Part shown: piece by piece, positions 33,802 to 42,457 of the stretch
How positions within the stretch are numbered: the stretch's first letter is position 1
Layout of the letters: each line of letters starts with the position of its first letter
Origin: JAJAZB01 sp965249815
Lineage (GTDB): Bacteria; Bacteroidota; Bacteroidia; Cytophagales; Spirosomataceae
Direction of reading: 5' to 3'
DNA: 64,000 nucleotides
Assembly (NCBI GenBank): GCA_965249815.1
Contig: CBDFMV010000003.1
Location: 4,212,697 to 4,276,696, forward strand
Program-made: the position numbers and the translations under genes
The notes under the pieces: model-generated
What the model saw: only the letters and a program-made list of their open reading frames with translations
What the model was told of the DNA's origin: nothing
Databases searched by the model: none

Positions 33802-35367
33802 ATGCAACTCCTCACCGTAGGCCGCAACCCCGACAACCGGCTCGTCGTCGCCGACCCCAGCCACCGGGTTAGCGGGTTTCACGCCGAACTCAAACTGTAC
33901 GACGACGGGCGCATCACGTTGCTGGACAAAAGCACCAACGGCACGACCATCAACGGGCAGCTCGCGCCCAAAAACACGGAAGTGCCCCTCCGGCGCGGCG
34001 ATGCCGTGCTGCTGGCCGACGTGGCCCCGCTCGACTGGAACCGCGTGCCCACGCCCGGCTCCGCGCCCGACGTGCGGGCCAGCTACTCGATTGGCCGCAA
34101 CCCCGACAACGCCATTCCCATCGCCCACGACCTCCTCAGCCGCTACCACGCCACGCTGCTGGTGGACAAGCGCGGGAAACTATTCATTCAGGACCAGAGC
34201 AAAAACGGCACCTTCGTCAACGGCGTGCGCATTTCGCCCTACACCCAGTTTCCGGTGCGGCGGGGCGACGCGGTTTCGTTCGCCAACGTCGCTTCGCTCG
34301 ACTGGAAGCGCGTGCCGCGTTCTTCGCCGTTTCCAGTTGATTTTTCGGCCCTGCCCCCGTCTCTGACCGGCCTCGACCGGCGCGTGTGGTACGGCCTCGG
34401 GGCGGTGGCGTTCGTGCTGCTGGCGTACTTTGCCTTCCGGCCCAGCCTGCCGCCCGCCGAGCGCTACCGCCACAGCGTGGGGATGATTTACACGAAGTGC
34501 TTTTTGGTTTACAAACACGGGGACAAACCCCGGTTTTACGTGGGGCGAAACGGGTACGTCGATTTTCAGGAGAAAGCGGATAAACTCGAAATTGACGCGT
34601 TCGGCAGCTTCGGATCGGGGTTTTTTCTCGAAGACGAGGGCTTGATCGTCACCAACCGCCACGTCGCGGCTCCCTGGTATTTAAAGAATAAAAGCATGAA
34701 CCAACTGTTCACGCTGACGGCGGGCAACGGCCAGTTGGGTCATTTCCCTGACAAAGAATCGTACTACAAAAGTGGCTACGAGGCCACCGCGTTTCTGAGT
34801 TTTGAAACCTACCTGGCCCTGTGGAACCGCTTTTACCAGGATTTCCAGGGCGGGCTACGCCCCAATTTTGACGAGGGCCGCTTTGCGTTCGTCGGCATCG
34901 TGCCTAATGAAACGTCGGTAAACGTGAGCAACTGGCAGGAAGTAGCCCTGCCCTGCGACCTGGTCAAGACCGCCAGCGACGTAAAGGTGGACATCGGGTT
35001 GCTCCAGCTTCGCACCAAACAACTGCCTGCGGGCTGCACGGCCGTCAGCGAAAGCGCCATCATCCGCCAACCCAACGACATCCACGAAGGCGACGACGTG
35101 CTCATCGTGAGTTTTCCCAGCGCCGAAGAACGCGGGATCAACAACGCCGACAAAAAGCTGAAGGCCACGTTTCTGGCCGGCAAAGTCAGCCAGATCAAAG
35201 ACCAGTACGACGTGCAGTACAACTCCTTCACCGAACACGGCACCAGCGGCGCGCCGGTGTTCAACCAGCGCGGGCAGCTCATCGCCGTCAACTGGGGTAG
35301 CCAGGGCGAAGGCAATAACTACGATTTGGGCACCATCGCCACGCACCTGCGGGCATTGCTGCCCTGA
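33802..35367 (+). CDS. Double-FHA transmembrane trypsin-like protease
   Basis: The 521-residue fusion carries, in order: FHA 1 (about 3-75: LTVGRNPDNRLVV, HRVSGFHAEL, STNGTTINGQ), FHA 2 (about 94-168: YSIGRNPDNAIPI, LLSRYHATLL, SKNGTFVNG), one transmembrane helix (about 195-212) and a trypsin/HtrA-like serine protease domain (about 220-521). The triad is seen as H287 in VTNRHVAA, D397 in VKVDIGLLQL and S482 in EHGTSGAPVFN. With cytoplasmic FHA domains, the protease would face the periplasm. It likely reads phosphothreonine marks made by the two kinases and couples them to proteolysis (inference). No PDZ domain is present. Confidence 0.9.
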   Translation: MQLLTVGRNPDNRLVVADPSHRVSGFHAELKLYDDGRITLLDKSTNGTTINGQLAPKNTEVPLRRGDAVLLADVAPLDWNRVPTPGSAPDVRASYSIGRNPDNAIPIAHDLLSRYHATLLVDKRGKLFIQDQSKNGTFVNGVRISPYTQFPVRRGDAVSFANVASLDWKRVPRSSPFPVDFSALPPSLTGLDRRVWYGLGAVAFVLLAYFAFRPSLPPAERYRHSVGMIYTKCFLVYKHGDKPRFYVGRNGYVDFQEKADKLEIDAFGSFGSGFFLEDEGLIVTNRHVAAPWYLKNKSMNQLFTLTAGNGQLGHFPDKESYYKSGYEATAFLSFETYLALWNRFYQDFQGGLRPNFDEGRFAFVGIVPNETSVNVSNWQEVALPCDLVKTASDVKVDIGLLQLRTKQLPAGCTAVSESAIIRQPNDIHEGDDVLIVSFPSAEERGINNADKKLKATFLAGKVSQIKDQYDVQYNSFTEHGTSGAPVFNQRGQLIAVNWGSQGEGNNYDLGTIATHLRALLP

Positions 35368-35433
35368 GGTCGGACTGGCTTGCGAAGCCCGGCGATTCTG
35401 GCGAACTTTGGGCTGAATCAAGCCTTTGCGATC

Positions 35434-35694
35434 ATGCAACTGACCTTGCCGGATTACCTGCCGCATCGTGCGGGCCTATCCGAACGCGATTTCAAAATAG
35501 AACTTGCGGTGATGCTGTACGAAAAAGAGTTGGTTTCAATGATGGGCGGGAGCCACATTGCCGAAATTCCCTTTTTAGATTTTCAGCAGGAAGTGGGTAA
35601 ACGAGGCGTTGTGGCGCACTACGACATTCACGGTCTGGAAAATGAGTTGAAAACGCTCGAACGATTGCGAAATCAAGGCGCTTTGAAATCGTGA
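35434..35694 (+). CDS. UPF0175-family antitoxin
   Basis: The 86-residue protein has the UPF0175 pattern: ERDFKIELAVMLYEKELVSM (helix rich), then GGSHIAEIPFLDFQQEVGKRG, an HTH-like C-terminus, and an NELKTLERL tail. UPF0175 proteins are commonly paired with DUF3368 PIN-like proteins as type II toxin-antitoxin modules. The ATG at 35434 starts the family domain. Its stop overlaps the GTG start of the toxin gene (GTGA at 35691-35694). It follows the FHA-protease gene by only 66 bases, but nothing ties it functionally to that locus. Confidence 0.85.
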   Translation: MQLTLPDYLPHRAGLSERDFKIELAVMLYEKELVSMMGGSHIAEIPFLDFQQEVGKRGVVAHYDIHGLENELKTLERLRNQGALKS

Positions 35695-36176
35695 TTGTGG
35701 TCAGCGATTCGTCGCCCCTCATCAATCTTTCGGCAATTGGCCGACTCGAATTACTCCCCGCTTTATTCGGAACTGTTCTCGTTCCGCCCATCGTGTGGGA
35801 CGAAATCACAGGCCCGCTTGGTCTTGGCAAACCCGGTGAGATTGAACTAAAAAAAGCCGAATGGGTGGAAGTACGCCCTTGCGCCGATCACCATCTATTC
35901 AACTTGCTTCGTAAACGCCTTGATCCCGGCGAGGCCGAAGCGATAGCCCTCGCCGTGGAATTGAATGCCTCGACTCTCCTGATTGACGAGCGGAGAGGAC
36001 GCACTGCGGCTCAGCAGGAAATGCTCTCAACTACCGGTATCCTCGGCGTCCTGATTGAAGCGAAACGGGCTGGTTTGCTCACCAGCGTAACCCTGGAACT
36101 GGATGCGCTGCTTACGTTCGGCTTCTTCATCCACCAGGATTTGTATGAGCACGTTAAAGCCCTCTGCCACGAATAA
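35691..36176 (+). CDS. DUF3368 PIN-like toxin
   Basis: The 161-residue PIN-superfamily protein has acidic residues typical of DUF3368: VVSDSSPLINLSAIGRL at the N-terminus, PPIVWDEI near 47, DPGEAEAIALAVEL near 82, and TLLIDERRGRTAAQ near 103. It is the probable ribonuclease toxin of the pair with the UPF0175 antitoxin, starting from a GTG inside the antitoxin stop. It ends just before a bidirectional terminator shared with gltA. Confidence 0.87.
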   Translation: MIVVSDSSPLINLSAIGRLELLPALFGTVLVPPIVWDEITGPLGLGKPGEIELKKAEWVEVRPCADHHLFNLLRKRLDPGEAEAIALAVELNASTLLIDERRGRTAAQQEMLSTTGILGVLIEAKRAGLLTSVTLELDALLTFGFFIHQDLYEHVKALCHE

Positions 36177-36183
36177 ATCAAAA

Positions 36184-36213
36184 ACGCCCCGGCACACTGC
36201 TGCACCGGGGCGT
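36184..36213. terminator. Bidirectional terminator
   Basis: ACGCCCCGG (36184-36192) and CCGGGGCGT (36205-36213) form a 9-bp stem between the convergent DUF3368 toxin and gltA, with A and T residues on the flanks. Confidence 0.75.
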
Positions 36214-36232
36214 TTCTCTATTCAGCACTCGT

Positions 36233-37522
36233 CTATTTCTCCGTAAACCGAAACCGCTCGGTAATGCCCTGGTACGCGCGGGCGGTGGCCCCGACGTAAA
36301 TCTGGCGCGGACGACCGATGGGTTCTTTGGCTTCGCGCATTTCTTTCCACTGGGCAATCCACCCCGGCAACCGGCCCAGGGCGAACATCACCGTGAACAT
36401 GTTGGTCGGGATGCCGAGGGCGCGGTAAATGATGCCTGAGTAGAAATCGACGTTGGGGTAAAGCTTGCGGGCCACGAAGTATTCGTCGTTGAGGGCGACT
36501 TCTTCGAGTTCCTTGGCAATGCCCAGCACGGGGTCGTTCACGCCGAGCTTGCTGAGTACGTCGTCGGCGGCTTTTTTGATGATGCGGGCGCGGGGGTCGA
36601 AGTTTTTGTACACCCGGTGGCCAAAGCCCATCAGCCGGAATCCGCTCGATTTGTCTTTGGCCATGGCCATGTATTTCTTGCTGTCGCCACCGTCGGCCCG
36701 GATGGCTTCGAGCATTTCGATGACTTCCTGGTTGGCCCCGCCGTGCAGCGGCCCCCAGAGGGCGTTGATGCCCGACGAGATGGACGAAAACAAATTGGCC
36801 CGCGACGAACCCACCAGCCGGACTGTCGAAGTGGAGCAGTTTTGCTCGTGGTCGGCGTGGAGAATGAGCAGTTTGTTCAACGCACTCGCCACGACAGGGT
36901 CCACGTGGTACGGCTCCACGGGCAGCGCGAACATCATGTTCAGAAAGTTCGTGCAGTAATCGAGCTGGTTGTTGGGGTAATTGATGGGGTGGCCCTGCGA
37001 TTTTTTGTAACTCCAGGTGGCCATCGTCGGCATTTTGGCCAGCAACCGGATGATGTTCAGGTGGTCGTCTTTGCCGTTGTCGCCCTGGTAAAACGCGCTC
37101 ATGGCGCATACGAGCGACGACAGCACGCCCATCGGGTGGGCATTGACCGGGAAGCCTTCAAAGATCTTCCGCATGTCTTCGTTGACAATGGTGTGCCGCC
37201 GGATTTCGCCCTCGAACTTCGCAAATTCGTCTTTCGTGGGCAACTCGCCGTAAATCAGCAGGTAGGCAACTTCCAGAAAACTCGATTTCTCGGCCAGGTC
37301 TTCGATGGCGTACCCCCGGTAACGGAGAATGCCCTCTTCGCCGTCGAGAAACGTGATGGCGCTGCGGGTTGCTCCCGTATTTTTATACCCGGAATCGAGC
37401 GTGATGTACCCGGACTGGTCGCGGAGGGCGTTGATGTCAATCGCTTTTTCGTCTTCCGTACCAACCACCACGGGCAACTGGTAGGTTTTGCCTTCCAGCG
37501 AAAGTTCTGCAAAATCAGCCAT
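36233..37522 (-). CDS. gltA: Citrate synthase
   Basis: Condenses acetyl-CoA and oxaloacetate to citrate, the entry reaction of the TCA cycle. The 429-residue protein is of the large type II (NADH-sensitive) class. Active-site histidines are in ALWGPLHGGANQEV and GFGHRVYKNFDPRA, with the catalytic Asp in NVDFYSGIIYRALGIP. The N-terminal small beta domain (LEGKTYQLPVVVGTEDEKAI) is present. The ATG at 37522 (MADFAELSLEG) is chosen; a frame to 37588 extends upstream without homology. Single gene, divergent from pepT. Confidence 0.96.
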   Translation of the reverse strand: MADFAELSLEGKTYQLPVVVGTEDEKAIDINALRDQSGYITLDSGYKNTGATRSAITFLDGEEGILRYRGYAIEDLAEKSSFLEVAYLLIYGELPTKDEFAKFEGEIRRHTIVNEDMRKIFEGFPVNAHPMGVLSSLVCAMSAFYQGDNGKDDHLNIIRLLAKMPTMATWSYKKSQGHPINYPNNQLDYCTNFLNMMFALPVEPYHVDPVVASALNKLLILHADHEQNCSTSTVRLVGSSRANLFSSISSGINALWGPLHGGANQEVIEMLEAIRADGGDSKKYMAMAKDKSSGFRLMGFGHRVYKNFDPRARIIKKAADDVLSKLGVNDPVLGIAKELEEVALNDEYFVARKLYPNVDFYSGIIYRALGIPTNMFTVMFALGRLPGWIAQWKEMREAKEPIGRPRQIYVGATARAYQGITERFRFTEK

Positions 37523-37715
37523 ACGAATGGGAAAGGTTTGTCGTGTTAGGTTTGACGTTTGAAGCAGCAGGCTACCGCCAAACTTCAACCATCGGGCCGC
37601 GGCGAAATTAGTCTAAAAAAGCCCATGCCGGGTGGTTTCACCAAAAAATTAGTTCACTAACGGATCGCCAGAAACGCGCCCCGGTGGCATTCGCCGAAAA
37701 TAACCGGGAATGCCC

Positions 37716-37723
37716 TAAGTTTG
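37716..37723 (+). promoter_or_regulatory. Putative -7 element TAAGTTTG
   Basis: Exact TAnnTTTG match 24 bases before the pepT ATG. No good -33 TTTG was found at the usual distance, so it is tentative. Confidence 0.35.
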
Positions 37724-37747
37724 TTTGGCGAAAACCCGGCCCAACTC

Positions 37748-39142
37748 ATGCCCCTGACTCCTTACGACTTTACCGTCACCGAACGCTTCCTGCGCTACGT
37801 GCGGATCGACACCCAATCCGACCCGCATTCCGACACGTACCCCTCCACCGAAAAACAAAAAGACCTGGGCCGCCTGCTCGCGGAAGAACTGCGGCAGATG
37901 GGCCTGAACGACGCCCACCTCGACGACTACGGCTACGTGTACGCCACCCTGCCCGCCAACACCGGCAAGGCCGTCCCCGTGATTTGCTTTTGCTCGCACG
38001 TCGATACCTCGTCCGATTCGTCGGGCACGAACGTGAAGCCGCTGATTCACCGCCGATACGACGGCCGAGACCTCGTGCTGCCGGATCACCGGAACGCCGA
38101 CGATCCCAAGCAAATCATCCGCGAGGCCGACCACCCGGATTTGAAAGACCAGCACGGCAACGACATCATCACCGCCAGCGGCCTGACGCTGCTCGGGGCC
38201 GACAACAAGGCGGGCGTGGCCGAAATCATGGACGCCGTCAACTACCTGCTCACGCACCCGGAGGTGAAACACGGTACGGTGAAAATCCTCTTCACGCCCG
38301 ACGAAGAAATCGGACGCGGCACGGCAAGAGTGGATTTGGAGAAACTGGGGGCCGATTTCGCTTACACCGTGGACGGCGAAACGCGCGGCTCGCTCGAAGA
38401 CGAGACCTTTTCCGCCGATGGCGTCACCGTCACCTTCCACGGCGTGAGCGCCCACCCCGGTTTTGCGAAAGGCAAGCTGGAAAGCGCGCTGAAAATGGCC
38501 GCCGAACTGGTGGCAAAGCTGCCGAAAGACGTCCTTTCGCCCGAAACCACGACGGGCCGCGAGGGCTTCGTGCACCCGGTGAACCTCAGCGGGACGGTCG
38601 AAAAAGCCGTCGTCGAATTCATCATCCGCGATTTTACCGAAACCGGCCTGCTGCGCCACGAAGAACTCCTCCGCACCCTCACCGACGAGGTGGCGCGGGC
38701 CTACCCCAACTCCCGCGCCGAGCTCCAGGTGCGCGAGCAGTACCGCAACCTGAAGGAAATTCTCGACCAGCACCCCGCCGTGAGCGATTTTGCCGAAGAA
38801 GCCATCCGCCGGGCGGGTCTGGAACCGAAAAAAATGAGCATCCGCGGCGGCACCGACGGCTCTCGGCTCTCGTTCATGGGTCTGCCCTGCCCCAACCTGT
38901 TTGCGGGCGAGCACGCCTTTCACTCCAAACACGAGTGGGTGTCGGTGCAGGACATGCAACTGGCCGTGGAAGTCATCGTGAATTTGTGCCAGATTTGGGA
39001 GGAAAAAAGCTTAGTCATGTTTTCCCTAAACCCAGCCATCTGTGCGCCTCGCTCCCGACTACTCCTTGCGCTGTTCCCCTTTTTGCTCGGCGTGCCGCTG
39101 CCATTGGCACGTGAGCGTTTGGATGGTTCGCTACCGCCTTGA
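37748..39142 (+). CDS. pepT: Peptidase T (tripeptide aminopeptidase), C-terminus extended by frameshift
   Basis: Zn-dependent M20B exopeptidase releasing the N-terminal residue of tripeptides. Metal-binding motifs are seen as VICFCSHVDTSSD (H-x-D), LLGADNKAGVAEIM, LFTPDEEIGRG and VDGETRGSLEDE, then HPGFAKGKLESALKM, IRGGTDGSRLSFMGLPCPN and AFHSKHEWV. ATG at 37748 (MPLTPYDFTV) was preferred to a TTG at 37721. Family similarity ends at ICQIW-type sequence near residue 418 (LCQIWEEK), but the frame continues another 44 residues that look unrelated. Deleting one A from the run at 39003-39008 gives EEKA and a TAG at 39012-39014, a normal end. The last 130 bases are therefore probably not part of the real protein. 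Confidence 0.9.
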   Translation: MPLTPYDFTVTERFLRYVRIDTQSDPHSDTYPSTEKQKDLGRLLAEELRQMGLNDAHLDDYGYVYATLPANTGKAVPVICFCSHVDTSSDSSGTNVKPLIHRRYDGRDLVLPDHRNADDPKQIIREADHPDLKDQHGNDIITASGLTLLGADNKAGVAEIMDAVNYLLTHPEVKHGTVKILFTPDEEIGRGTARVDLEKLGADFAYTVDGETRGSLEDETFSADGVTVTFHGVSAHPGFAKGKLESALKMAAELVAKLPKDVLSPETTTGREGFVHPVNLSGTVEKAVVEFIIRDFTETGLLRHEELLRTLTDEVARAYPNSRAELQVREQYRNLKEILDQHPAVSDFAEEAIRRAGLEPKKMSIRGGTDGSRLSFMGLPCPNLFAGEHAFHSKHEWVSVQDMQLAVEVIVNLCQIWEEKSLVMFSLNPAICAPRSRLLLALFPFLLGVPLPLARERLDGSLPP

Positions 39143-39882
39143 CGTCGCCCCGCTGGCGCCTGCAACTGGGGGCTACAAATCGCCCGATGATTGCCTTTGA
39201 ATTCGCCCGCGACGCCCACCGACGGTGCAGGCGCTTTTTGGGCCTCCTACCCCCGTCGATTCCGTTCAGCAACAGAAACAACGGGCGTTTCGGGGACAAA
39301 ATAGACCGCGCTCAACCGGCGTGGACCTGGCTTGTCTCATGTTTTTATATGGTACTGTTCCTGGCTACATTTTGCCTTGCTCTACGGCGCGGTACCGGCG
39401 GCACCTCCTGTGCTGGGGTACCTCGGGGCCACGTTGCTCGCCATAGCTGGCCGCGGTACTGCGATTTTCGTGGAAAATCAGCAGTTATTCGGCATTACCG
39501 CCCGCCTGCACAGCCGGTAGCGATTATGCCGTTTTTCTCGCAAACACTCAACCTGTTCACGCGGGTGAAATGGGGACTAATTCCGCTGGCTGATGGTTCC
39601 GCTGATTGCTGCCGCGTTCTCTGCGCAGGGCGGGCTGGTTGTCGAAAGGGCAATGGCTTTGGTATCGGCGGTGCGTGTCCGTCGTGCTCGGGGCGCTGGC
39701 CGTCGTTCCGGTGCACCGATACTGGTCGGGCCGACGGTGCATCGGTGTTTTCACCAACGTCCCTCTTCCTGCTCTGTTTTTGCTGGTGCTGATGTACACC
39801 GCTGCTACTGTCGCCCGGTGGGGCGCAGGCGCAGTCCCCGGTGGCTCTAAAAGGCTTTTTTTCAACGCTAACGATTTCCTTT
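39015..39882 (+). pseudogene. Region without an intact gene; probable broken membrane-protein gene
   Basis: Nearly 870 bases with no long frame on either strand. Hydrophobic stretches switch between plus-strand frames: SRLLLALFPFLLGVPLPLA from an ATG at 39017, then MSHVFIWYCSWLHFALLYG and LGYLGATLLAIAG near 39330-39440, then CVSVVLGALAVVPVHRYW and LPALFLLVLMYTAATVARWG near 39670-39810. Together they look like one multi-helix membrane protein cut by several indels. No family was recognised. Decay or poor sequence quality would both explain it. Confidence 0.45.
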
Positions 39883-40726
39883 ATGTTGCGTACCTACCTC
39901 TTCCGCTCAGCACTGTTGCTTTTCATGGGAATCGCCGCCTGTGGAACCAAAAAAAACGACCGGCACCGGATTCCGGTGCCCGAAGGTCGACACGCTGGCC
40001 TACGAGCGGCGCACCTACGAAACCCGCAGCCGGTTTTGCGTCAGTCCCGATTCGCTCTGCGCCGTGGCGGGTTTTCGCTACCCGGTCTTCGCGGGCGACG
40101 CCTTCCAGGCGCTCAACGACAGCCTCGTGGCCGACGTTGCGACGGTGGCCGACGCCGACAGTACCGCCCGCCCGCAAACGCTGGCCGATGCCGCGAAAGC
40201 CTTCACCGACGGCTACGACGCTTTCATCAAAGACAACCGCGACAGCCTGCGCCCCACCACGGGCTGGTCGCTGGAGGTGAAATCCGCCGTGCTCCGCCAG
40301 ACCACCCGCTGGGTGAGCGTGGCCCACGCGTGGTATTCGTTTACGGGCGGGGCCCACCCCAACCACGCCACGCGGTACGTCAATTACGACCGGGCCACGG
40401 GCCACCGCCTCACGCTCGCCGAATTGTTCCAGGACGATTTTGAAAAAACCCTCACGGGCATCGCCGAGCGGCACTTCCGGCAGCAGGAAGGGCTGACGCC
40501 CGCCGAATCGCTCGCGGGCCGGTACTTTTTTGCAGGCGATAAATTCGCCCTCAACGCTAACTTCACGCTCACCCCGACCGGCCTGCGGTTTCTTTACAAT
40601 CCCTACGAAATCAAGCCGTACGCGGCAGGGGAAACCAGCCTCGACATTCCCTTCGCCGAACTTCAGGGAATATTGAAACCCGGCTCCTTACCGACCGACT
40701 CCACCAAAACCACGACCCAACCATGA
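39883..40726 (+). pseudogene. Frameshifted DUF3298/RsiV-type lipoprotein
   Basis: The ATG at 39883 opens a lipoprotein signal (MLRTYLFRSALLLFMGIAAC), after which the frame is lost at a run of eight A (39949-39956). Removing one A joins GTKK to the long downstream frame TTGTGFRCPKVDTLAYERR, about 260 residues ending at 40726. That part resembles the DUF3298/DUF4163 (RsiV-like) fold: FRYPVFAGDAFQALNDSLV, HAWYSFTGGAHPNHATRYVN, and DRATGHRLTLAELFQDDF. RsiV-like domains in other bacteria bind lysozyme or sense envelope stress; the role here is unknown. The following VOC gene overlaps by ATGA. Confidence 0.7.
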
Positions 40727-41106
40727 AACGCGTCCTCGGCATCGGCGGGATTTTCTTCAAAAGTTCCGACCCGGACGCCCTCAAAGCCTGGTACCACGAG
40801 CACCTCGGCATCGCTGCCGAAACCTGGGGCAAGCAGTTCTTCTGGCGCGACGCCGACGATGCCGCCCGCACCGGCTCGACCACCTGGAGCGTGATGCGCC
40901 AGGAGAGCGACTACTTCGCCCCCAGCGGCGCGGCGTTTATGGTGAATTACATCGTCGAAGACCTCGACGGCCTCCTCGCTGCCCTGCGCGCCGAAGGCGT
41001 GACGGTGCTGGACGCCACCGAACCCTCCGAGTTCGGCAAGTTCGGCTGGGTGCTCGACCCTGACGGCAACAAAATCGAACTCTGGCAAGCGCCGAAAACA
41101 GAGTAG
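40723..41106 (+). CDS. VOC (glyoxalase/bleomycin-resistance) family protein
   Basis: The 127-residue protein has the paired beta-alpha-beta-beta-beta fold of the vicinal oxygen chelate superfamily. It opens GIGGIFFKSSDPDALKAWYH, with IVEDLDGLLAALRAEGV in the second half and GWVLDPDGNKIELWQ at the end, where a metal-ligand Glu is expected. Substrate unknown; candidates include glyoxalase-like, dioxygenase or antibiotic-binding activities. It overlaps the stop of the DUF3298-type gene by four bases, so it is co-transcribed with it. Confidence 0.87.
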   Translation: MKRVLGIGGIFFKSSDPDALKAWYHEHLGIAAETWGKQFFWRDADDAARTGSTTWSVMRQESDYFAPSGAAFMVNYIVEDLDGLLAALRAEGVTVLDATEPSEFGKFGWVLDPDGNKIELWQAPKTE

Positions 41107-41165
41107 AGAGAAAAGAGCATAGAGAAAGCAATGCAACGTGTCTTTTCTCTCTACTCTTTTCTCTA
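41103..41165. terminator. AG/CT-rich inverted repeat between convergent genes
   Basis: AGAGAGAAAAGAGCATAGAG-type sequence (from 41103) is mirrored by TTTTCTCTCTACTCTTTTCT toward 41165. The imperfect hairpin separates the VOC gene from the DUF5009 gene and probably terminates both. Confidence 0.5.
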
Positions 41166-41167
41166 CC

Positions 41168-42361
41168 CTACACTCGGATAAACAGTTTCCGGCGGTACAG
41201 CCACCAGAGCACCAGCCACTCGATGGTCAGCACCAGCAGGCCGTTGACGAACGGCGCGTAGGCATCGCCGAAAAGGCGGTCATAGCCCGGTCCGAGGTGC
41301 GTGTGCAACGCCTTTGACCAAAATCCCGGCAGCGTCTCGGCCAGCACGTAGGCCGCGATGGAGTTCATGCCGATGACTTTCAGCACGAAAAACGGCTTCT
41401 GCACCCGCCACACGTCCACCACCGCGTAAAACCCGGCCAGCAGTAGAAAACACCAGCCCCCGCTGAACAGCACCCACGCCGGCGTCCAGATGCGCTTCAC
41501 GTTCGGGCAAATTCCCGTCAAGTCGAGCAGCAAGCCGAGCGCCAGCCCAGCCAGCCCCAGGCCGACGAACCATTTCAGTTTTTGCGCATCCGTCAGCGGT
41601 TTCTGCAAAAAATTTCCCGCCTGCAACCCCAGCAGCATGGTGCCCAGCGTCGGGATAAAACTGAGCGTGGCGTACCCGCCGCCGTTGAACAGGAAGGGCT
41701 TTTCGCGGGGAAACAGATTCAAAAACCAGGTGTCGAAGGCCCAGGCGAGGTTTGAGTTTTTGGCCCAGTGGGCGGCAAAGCCCGTCGGTTGGTGCGCCCA
41801 ACCCGGTTCAACGCCCACGGCACCGTAGTCGAAGTTCGGCCCCGGCAGCGGGTATAGCGCGAAGGCGAGCCAGTACCCCACCAGAACCACCCCCAGCGCC
41901 GCCCATTGCGCTTTCGGCGGGGCGTAGCCGAGCAGAAACAAAAACGGGTAGCCGAGGCCGATTTGGGTCAGGGTGTCTTCAAACGTGAAGTAGGTTTGCT
42001 CGTGGTGCAGGGAACGAAGAAAAATACCGAGTAAAATCAGCACGAGCGAACGGCGCAGGGCGCGGAGAAACAGCGGCCCGAACGTCGCGCCTTTTTCCCG
42101 TTGTACGGCCACGGAAAACGGCAGCACTACCCCGACCAGGAACGTGAACGACGGCTGAATCAAATCGTGCAGGGCGAGACCCCGCCACTCGACGTGGCTC
42201 TGGTGGTAACACAAAAACGCCCAGAACCCACTCGCGGGCAGGTTTTCCGAAACGGCGCACAGTTGCAGCACCTCGGCCATCATCAAAAACATAACGAAGC
42301 CCCGGTAGGCGTCGGCGGATTGGAGGCGGGGGGGCGATGCAGTGGAGGGTTGCGTGAGCAT
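41168..42361 (-). CDS. DUF5009 / heparan-alpha-glucosaminide acetyltransferase-like membrane protein
   Basis: The 397-residue integral membrane protein has about ten predicted helices. The N-terminal signature RLQSADAYRGFVMFLMMAEV places it in the DUF5009/HGSNAT-like acyltransferase family; FTFLVGVVLPFSVAVQREKG follows, and the end is basic (LYRRKLFIRV). Related proteins transfer acetyl or acyl groups across membranes onto sugars; no substrate can be assigned here. ATG at 42361 (MLTQPSTASPP) was chosen because the additional upstream frame has no hydrophobic or family sequence. Inner-membrane location is expected. No operon partner is seen. Confidence 0.85.
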   Translation of the reverse strand: MLTQPSTASPPRLQSADAYRGFVMFLMMAEVLQLCAVSENLPASGFWAFLCYHQSHVEWRGLALHDLIQPSFTFLVGVVLPFSVAVQREKGATFGPLFLRALRRSLVLILLGIFLRSLHHEQTYFTFEDTLTQIGLGYPFLFLLGYAPPKAQWAALGVVLVGYWLAFALYPLPGPNFDYGAVGVEPGWAHQPTGFAAHWAKNSNLAWAFDTWFLNLFPREKPFLFNGGGYATLSFIPTLGTMLLGLQAGNFLQKPLTDAQKLKWFVGLGLAGLALGLLLDLTGICPNVKRIWTPAWVLFSGGWCFLLLAGFYAVVDVWRVQKPFFVLKVIGMNSIAAYVLAETLPGFWSKALHTHLGPGYDRLFGDAYAPFVNGLLVLTIEWLVLWWLYRRKLFIRV

Positions 42362-42457
42362 GGATGAATTCAGGCGAACGGCCTGCAAAATACACCCTTC
42401 GTCCTTCCTCTTCCCGAAAATTTGTAACTTTCGGGAAGAGGATCCCAAGCGACTGGG

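Noticed and set aside
28941..35367. Type VI secretion post-translational control module
   Set aside because: Kinase, PP2C and FHA genes recall the PpkA/PppA/Fha set, but no secretion structural gene is in the window and the protease fusion does not belong to that set.
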